Shown here piece by piece: positions 59,523 to 64,000 of a stretch of DNA of 64,000 nt. How positions within the stretch are numbered: position 1 is the stretch's first letter; each line of letters starts with the position of its first letter. The position numbers and the translations under genes are program-made. Origin of the DNA: Actinacidiphila sp. DG2A-62 (GTDB lineage: Bacteria > Actinomycetota > Actinomycetes > Streptomycetales > Streptomycetaceae); contig NZ_JAYMGI010000002.1 in the NCBI RefSeq assembly GCF_035825295.1, forward strand, positions 3,105,001 through 3,169,000, given 5' to 3'. Below the pieces are notes generated by a model, which saw nothing but the letters and a program-made list of their open reading frames with translations, was not told the DNA's origin and did no database searches.

Positions 59523-60866
59523 ATGGCCGTCATGACGGATGAGCTGGGGATACGGCGGGGTCACGCGCTGCGCGCTGCGGTGGACCGGGGACTGGTGGGC
59601 GAGCACGAGCCGGTCGTGGGACTGCTCGACGTCACGGGCATCGAACGCAGCACGGCCGAGCTGCGCGCCGCCTTCGCCACCCCCGGCGTCGCCGTCACGC
59701 ACACCTTCGCCGTGAAGGCCGCGTCCCTGGTGCCGGTGCTGGCGCTGCTCGGTGAGCTGGGGCTCGGCGCGGAGGTGGCCAGCCCCGGCGAGCTGGCGCT
59801 GGCCCGCGCCGCGGGCATCCCCGCCGACCGGATCGTGCTGGACTCCCCCGCCAAGACCGCGGCCGAGCTGCGCGAGGCCCTCGCCCTGGGCATCGCGGTC
59901 AACGCCGACAACCCGCAGGAGCTGGCCAGGATCGACGCGCTGCGCGCCGCCGCGCCCGCCGGCTCCCCGGCCGCGCCGGTCGGCCTGCGGGTCAACCCGC
60001 AGATCGGCGCGGGCAGCATCGGCGCGATGAGCACGGCGACCGCCACCTCCAAGTTCGGGGTGGCGCTGCGCGACCCGGGCGCCCTGGAGTGGGTGCTGGA
60101 CGCCTACGCCGAGCGGCCCTGGATGAACCGCCTGCACACCCACACCGGTTCGCAAGGGGTGCCGCTGGAGCTGATGGCGGCCGGCGTCCGCGAGGCGTAC
60201 GAGCTGGCCGAGCGGATCAACGCGGCGGCCGGCCGCCAGCAGGTCGAGGTGCTCGACATCGGCGGCGGCCTCCCCGTCAACTTCGGCTCCGACGCCGACG
60301 AGCCGGGCTTCGCCGCGTACGCGGACCTGCTGCGCGCCGAGGTCCCCGGGCTGTTCGACGGCCGGTACGGGCTGGTCACCGAGTTCGGCCGCTCCCTGCT
60401 GGCGAAGAACGGCACGGTGCTGGCCCGGGTGGAGTACGCCAAGTCGGCCGGCGGCCGGGCCATCGCGGTCACCCACGCCGGCGCGCAGGTGGCCACCAGG
60501 ACCGTGTTCGTACCCGAGGCGTGGCCGATCCGGGTGCTGGCGCTGGACCCCAAGGGCCGGGAGAAGTCCGGCGACCCGGTGGTCCAGGACGTCGCCGGGC
60601 CCTGCTGCTTCGCCGGCGACCTGGTGGCGCGCGGGCGAGAGCTGCCGCGGCTGGCGGCGGGCGATCACGTCGCGCTGCTGGACACCGGCGCGTACTACTT
60701 CTCCACCCACTTCGCCTACAACTCCCTGCCCCGGCCCGCGGTCCACGCGTTCACCGCGCACGCGGACGGCGCGGTCGACTTCGCGCCGGTGCGGGTCGCG
60801 CAGACCGAGGCGGAGCTGGTCGCCGAGAGCGGCGGCGGGCTGCCGCGGCTGCGGCGCGGGGTCTGA
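59523..60866 (+). CDS. PLP-dependent decarboxylase of the diaminopimelate/ornithine (fold III) family
   Basis: 447 residues, ATG after GGAGGTG. Alanine-racemase-like barrel: the PLP lysine K65 in VTHTFAVKA, EVASPGELALARAAGIPADR, HTHTGSQGVPLELMAAG, the phosphate loop VLDIGGGLPVNF, VTEFGRSLLAKNG and, in the beta domain, GPCCFAGDLVARGRELPRLA with the Cys that contributes to the neighbouring site. Substrate may be diaminopimelate or another diamino acid; distance from lysine genes makes a secondary role possible. Confidence 0.87.
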   Translation: MAVMTDELGIRRGHALRAAVDRGLVGEHEPVVGLLDVTGIERSTAELRAAFATPGVAVTHTFAVKAASLVPVLALLGELGLGAEVASPGELALARAAGIPADRIVLDSPAKTAAELREALALGIAVNADNPQELARIDALRAAAPAGSPAAPVGLRVNPQIGAGSIGAMSTATATSKFGVALRDPGALEWVLDAYAERPWMNRLHTHTGSQGVPLELMAAGVREAYELAERINAAAGRQQVEVLDIGGGLPVNFGSDADEPGFAAYADLLRAEVPGLFDGRYGLVTEFGRSLLAKNGTVLARVEYAKSAGGRAIAVTHAGAQVATRTVFVPEAWPIRVLALDPKGREKSGDPVVQDVAGPCCFAGDLVARGRELPRLAAGDHVALLDTGAYYFSTHFAYNSLPRPAVHAFTAHADGAVDFAPVRVAQTEAELVAESGGGLPRLRRGV

Positions 60867-60923
60867 CGCGGGACCCGGCGCGGCGGTCTGACGCGGCGAG
60901 CCGGCGCGGGATGCAGCGGGCGC

Positions 60924-61469
60924 TCAGCCGCGGCGGCGGGGGCCGCCGCCGGGGCCCGCGTCGCCCGCGGCGATCCCGGTGAGCTGGTAGTGCGTACGGT
61001 CGCCGTCCGGGCGCACCCACAGCAGGGCGTCGCGGGAGCGCTCGATCCGCGCGATCCGGCGGGACCTGAACCACATCCCCGCGCCGATCCCGGCCAGCAG
61101 CATGCCGCCCGCGCAGGGCAGCGCCGCCGAGGAGGCGAGCGCCACGACGAAGGCCGCCGCCAGCCACCACCGCCGCCGGCGCAGCCACGCGCGCGCGGTC
61201 ACCTTGCGGTCCTGGAGGAAGACGGACTTCGCGGCCCGGGACGCGCCCCTGGCCCGCTCGCCGTAGCGCCCGCCGCGCACCAGGAAGGCGACCGCCGCGG
61301 CCACCAGGAACAGCGCCGCGCCGGCCATGACGCCGATCCGCCGCCCGGTCGGGCTGAACGTCACCGCGGTGCCGGGCGCCGCCGCGACCACGCCGAGCCA
61401 CCACAGCCAGCACGCCGCCGCCCGCACCGCCACCGCCACCCGAGCCAATGTGTAGGCCCCGCGCACCAC
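60924..61469 (-). CDS. Hypothetical membrane protein, four helices
   Basis: 181 residues, not recognised. Two hairpins of hydrophobic helices (ACWLWWLGVVAAAPGTAV with GVMAGAALFLVAAAVAFLV; WWLAAAFVVALASSAAL with AGGMLLAGIGAGMWF) separated by a basic loop containing RAKSVFLQDRKVTARAWLRR... type residues, and a soluble C-terminus with SRDALLWVRPDGDRTHYQLT. No catalytic motif visible. Confidence 0.7.
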   Translation of the reverse strand: MVRGAYTLARVAVAVRAAACWLWWLGVVAAAPGTAVTFSPTGRRIGVMAGAALFLVAAAVAFLVRGGRYGERARGASRAAKSVFLQDRKVTARAWLRRRRWWLAAAFVVALASSAALPCAGGMLLAGIGAGMWFRSRRIARIERSRDALLWVRPDGDRTHYQLTGIAAGDAGPGGGPRRRG

Positions 61470-61574
61470 GTCGCACTCCCTCCTCGTCGACCGTCAAGGT
61501 GCTCGGGAGGGTAGCCAGCGAATCTCAGATTTTCCTTAAGGAGCGGGACGGCCGCCGCCCCGCGCCCGGTCCTC

Positions 61575-61997
61575 CTACGACCAGTCGTCCTTCGCCGTCT
61601 CCTGCCGGTCCCGGGTGAACAGGCCCGTCACGCTCTGCGCGACGTTGACGCCGACGATGCCCGCCCAGGTGATGAACAGGCCGCCCGCGCCCGCCTGCAC
61701 CGCGCCGATCGCGGACAGCGGGATCGCCAGCACCAGGGTGACGCCCGCGAAGCCGTAGCGGGCGAAGCGGGGGTTGGGCGAGGGCGGGCCGATCGGGCGG
61801 CGGTCGGCGCGGGCGAACGACGTCTGCTGCTGGGCCAGTTCCCGTCGCACCCGCTGCTCCACGTGGCTGTCCACGCGTGCGGCCACCTTGTCCATGAACG
61901 AGTCGACGAGCTCCGACTCGTAGTCCGCGCCGAGGTCCTTGCGGGCCTGCAGGGTCGCGGACAGTTCCTTCTTCAGTTCCGGGTCGCGGGCGTCCAT
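61575..61997 (-). CDS. Hypothetical membrane protein with coiled N-terminus
   Basis: 140 residues, seen in many Streptomyces as far as I recall, function unknown. N-terminal 60 residues are helical and charged (DPELKKELSATLQARKDLGA, VDSFMDKVAARVDSHVEQRV); two membrane helices follow (GFAGVTLVLAIPLSAIGAVQ and GLFITWAGIVGVNVAQSVTG). The ATG at 61997 lies 6 nt after TACGGT (62009-62004), a leaderless arrangement. Confidence 0.82.
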   Translation of the reverse strand: MDARDPELKKELSATLQARKDLGADYESELVDSFMDKVAARVDSHVEQRVRRELAQQQTSFARADRRPIGPPSPNPRFARYGFAGVTLVLAIPLSAIGAVQAGAGGLFITWAGIVGVNVAQSVTGLFTRDRQETAKDDWS

Positions 61998-62086
61998 GGC
62001 CCCACCGTAGGAGCGGAGCCGCGTGGGCGACACTGGGGTTAGCCCCCGACTTGCCCGGGGGTATGCCGTCCTTCAGGAGGATCGCC

Positions 62087-63424
62087 GTGCTTCTCGCCCC
62101 TGTGCTCACCGCCCTGCACGCGGGCTCGGGCGGCGACCGCCCCGACGCGCTGACGGTGGCCGGGCGCTCCTGCTCCTACGAGGAGCTGCTCGGCGCGGCC
62201 GGCGCGGTGGCCCGCAGGGCGGCGGGCGCCAAGGCGTTCGCGGTGGAGGCGACGGCGTCGCTGGAGACCGTCGCGGCGGCCGTCGGCGCCCTGCTGGCCG
62301 GCGTGCCCCTGGTGCCGGTCGCGCCGGACGCCGGACCCGCCGAGCGCGAGCACCTGCTGCGCGACTCGGGCGCCGAACTGCTCCCGGTCGACTTCGCCGA
62401 GCGCGCCGACTTCACCGGCCCGCCCGCCGGAGACGCCGCCCTGGTCCTCTACACCTCCGGCACCACCGGCCCGCCCAAGGGCGTGGTGCTCGGCCGCGCC
62501 GCGCTGGCCGCCGACCTCGACGCGCTCGCCGCCGCCTGGCAGTGGACCGCCGACGACACCCTCGTGCACGGCCTGCCGCTGTTCCACGTGCACGGCCTGG
62601 TGCTCGGCGTGCTCGGCGCGCTGCGCACCGGCAGCCGGCTGGTGCACACCGGCCGGCCCACGCCCGCGGCCTACGCGGCGGCCGGCGGCAGCCTCTACTT
62701 CGGCGTGCCCACCGTGTGGACGCGGGTGGCGCGCGACGAGGCGGCGGCCCGCGCGCTGTCCGGCGCCCGGCTGCTGGTCTCCGGCAGCGCGCCGCTGCCC
62801 GCGCCGGTCTTCCACGCGATGCGCGAGCTGACCGGGCAGGCTCCGGTCGAGCGCTACGGCATGACGGAGACCCTGATCACGGTCAGCGCCCGCGCCGACG
62901 GGCCGCGGCTGCCCGGCGCGGTCGGCACCCCGCTGCCCGGGATCGCCACCCGGATCGAGGAGTCCGCCGACGGCATCGGCGAGCTGCAGCTGACCGGCCC
63001 CACCCTCTTCGACGGCTACCTCGGCCGGCCCGACGCCACCGCCGCCTCGTACACCGCCGACGGCTGGTTCCGCACCGGCGACATCGCCTCGATCGACGCC
63101 GACGGCACCCACCGGATCGTCGGCCGCGCCTCCACCGACCTGATCAAGTCCGGGGGCTACCGGATCGGCGCGGGCGAGGTGGAGAACGCGCTGCTCGCCC
63201 ATCCGGCGGTACGCGAGGCCGCGGTGATCGGCGCGCCGCACCCCGACCTCGGCGAGGAGATCGTGGCCTACGTGGTGGCGGACGGCGTCACGGCCGCCGA
63301 GCTGACCGACTTCGTGGCCGCGCTGCTGTCGGTGCACAAGCGTCCGCGCACCGTCCGGTTCCTGGCCGAGCTGCCGCGCAACGCCATGGGCAAGCCGCAA
63401 AAGAGGTTGCTCCCCGGAGCGTGA
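62087..63424 (+). CDS. Acyl-CoA synthetase, MatB-like AMP-forming ligase
   Basis: 445 residues from a GTG at 62087, 6 nt after AGGAGG. Adenylate-forming enzyme: P-loop LVLYTSGTTGPPKGVVLG, LPLFHVHGLVLGVLGALRTG, ERYGMTETLITVSARADGP, GWFRTGDIASIDADG, RASTDLIKSGGYRIGAGEVE and the C-terminal catalytic Lys in GKPQKRLLPG. Closest in memory to Streptomyces malonyl-CoA synthetase (MatB), including the AWQWTADDTLVHGLPLFHVH stretch, but somewhat shorter; substrate is probably malonate or a short dicarboxylate. Confidence 0.9.
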   Translation: MLLAPVLTALHAGSGGDRPDALTVAGRSCSYEELLGAAGAVARRAAGAKAFAVEATASLETVAAAVGALLAGVPLVPVAPDAGPAEREHLLRDSGAELLPVDFAERADFTGPPAGDAALVLYTSGTTGPPKGVVLGRAALAADLDALAAAWQWTADDTLVHGLPLFHVHGLVLGVLGALRTGSRLVHTGRPTPAAYAAAGGSLYFGVPTVWTRVARDEAAARALSGARLLVSGSAPLPAPVFHAMRELTGQAPVERYGMTETLITVSARADGPRLPGAVGTPLPGIATRIEESADGIGELQLTGPTLFDGYLGRPDATAASYTADGWFRTGDIASIDADGTHRIVGRASTDLIKSGGYRIGAGEVENALLAHPAVREAAVIGAPHPDLGEEIVAYVVADGVTAAELTDFVAALLSVHKRPRTVRFLAELPRNAMGKPQKRLLPGA

Positions 63425-63499
63425 CGGGATAGGCGTAGAGGCCCGGCCGCCGGGAGGGGGAATCTCTTGCTCGCCCGGACCGGGAACGGACCCCTGGAT

Positions 63500-63527
63500 T
63501 TGCCGCTTGCCGGGCGGCAAGTAAGCT
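63500..63527 (+). promoter_or_regulatory. Promoter with operator in its spacer, upstream of the MMPL gene
   Basis: TTGCCG (63500-63505) and TAAGCT (63522-63527) are 16 bp apart. The spacer is exactly the inverted repeat CTTGCC-GGGC-GGCAAG (63506-63521), so a bound repressor would block the polymerase. Confidence 0.55.
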
Positions 63528-63642
63528 CAGGGTTCGCAAACCCACCCCACACCGGGCGGCCGAGGCGCCGCCCGGGTCGCCGATACCCGGGTACCGCTCC
63601 AAAGGGTGGCGGTGATACGTCCTGCCATGGAGGCAGCACCGC

Positions 63643-64000
63643 ATGTTCCACCGCATCGGACGCACAGTCGTCCGCCATCCGATCTGGACGATCGTCGCGT
63701 GGGTGATCGCCGCCGTGGCGATCGTCGCCACCGCGCCGAGCCTGCCGTCCAACAGCGACGAGAGCAGCTTCCTGCCGAGCAGCTACGAGTCGATCAAGGC
63801 CATGAACCTCCAGGAGAAGGCGTTTCCCCAGGCCTTCACCCCGGCCGCGATCGTGCTCTACCAGCGCTCCGACGGCTCCGCGCTGACCGCCGCCGACAAG
63901 GCGGACGTCACCCGCATCACCAAGGAACTGGGCCAGAAGAAGATCGACCAGGTCCAGAAGGTCGTGGACGGCTCCGTCTCCAAGGACGGCAAGTACCAGA
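63643..64000 (+). CDS. MMPL/RND family transporter (partial, 5' end only)
   Basis: 119 codons visible from the ATG at 63643 (GGAGG about 10 nt upstream); the rest lies outside the window. Begins FHRIGRTVVRHPIWTIVAWV, a membrane helix, then the first extracellular domain: LPSNSDESSFLPSSYESIKA and FPQAFTPAAIVLYQRSDGSA, typical of actinobacterial MMPL proteins that export lipids or small molecules by proton motive force. An alternative ATG at 63627 would leave no space for the RBS. Confidence 0.92.
   Translation, partial: MFHRIGRTVVRHPIWTIVAWVIAAVAIVATAPSLPSNSDESSFLPSSYESIKAMNLQEKAFPQAFTPAAIVLYQRSDGSALTAADKADVTRITKELGQKKIDQVQKVVDGSVSKDGKYQ

Overview
This is a very GC-rich actinomycete chromosome segment, almost certainly from the family Streptomycetaceae (Streptomyces or a close relative). 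The evidence is whiB, F420 biosynthesis genes, a long run of LytR-CpsA-Psr (LCP) genes, the hut cluster, a sigma factor with partner-switching regulators, many leaderless starts, and a gene order like the one I recall around S. coelicolor SCO3023-SCO3073 (from memory, not a search). The window cuts ahcY at its left edge and an MMPL transporter at its right edge.

Layout. 1-1263: ahcY. 1545-7791: a cation-efflux transporter and a mannose-phosphate block (manA, an SIS-domain isomerase-like gene, a Trm112-like protein, manB, DUF3499). 8353-14541: a zincin-like protein, a secreted DUF5719 protein and a giant membrane glycosyltransferase. 14862-16337: whiB, divergent from a cysteine dioxygenase gene that is preceded by a cysteine-rich leader peptide and a hairpin. 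16477-20198: cofD-fbiB (F420) and an AlkA-like DNA glycosylase. 20437-21509: an intact IS481-family element with CTAG target duplications. 21510-23657: a mannose-1-phosphate guanylyltransferase-like gene and TIGR03089. 23922-40775: six LCP genes (cell-wall glycopolymer ligases) interleaved with a GT2, a thioesterase, an LAETG surface protein, VOC and CGNR proteins, a DUF347 membrane protein and UDP-sugar dehydrogenase. 40903-46728: acyl-CoA dehydrogenase, a flippase-like protein, dipeptidase, and a divergent TetR/aldo-keto reductase pair. 46824-49262: purE, purK, gtrA. 49379-53633: a two-component system and a sigma module (ATPase, STAS, SigI-like sigma). 53598-59339: histidine catabolism (hutU, M20 amidohydrolase, hutF, hutI). 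59523-64000: a PLP-barrel decarboxylase, two small membrane proteins, an acyl-CoA ligase and the MMPL start.

How it fits together. Much of the window serves the cell envelope. Mannose-phosphate isomerase, mutase and guanylyltransferase feed GDP-mannose to glycosylation. UDP-sugar dehydrogenase, glycosyltransferases, GtrA and the LCP enzymes would build polymers and attach them to the wall. The hut genes form an overlapping operon for histidine to glutamate through formimidoylglutamate and formylglutamate.

Most notable: (1) a 32-codon, leaderless, Cys-rich reading frame ending 6 nt before a hairpin upstream of cysteine dioxygenase, a probable cysteine-sensing attenuator on a catabolic gene; (2) an IS whose transposase stop codon is made by its CTAG target duplication, which also holds the stop of the convergent gene; (3) several well-formed operator dyads (CGNR gene, DUF347 gene, tetR/AKR, MMPL); (4) five single-base frame breaks in GC-rich runs of otherwise conserved genes, which look like sequencing errors and need checking before any of these genes is called broken.
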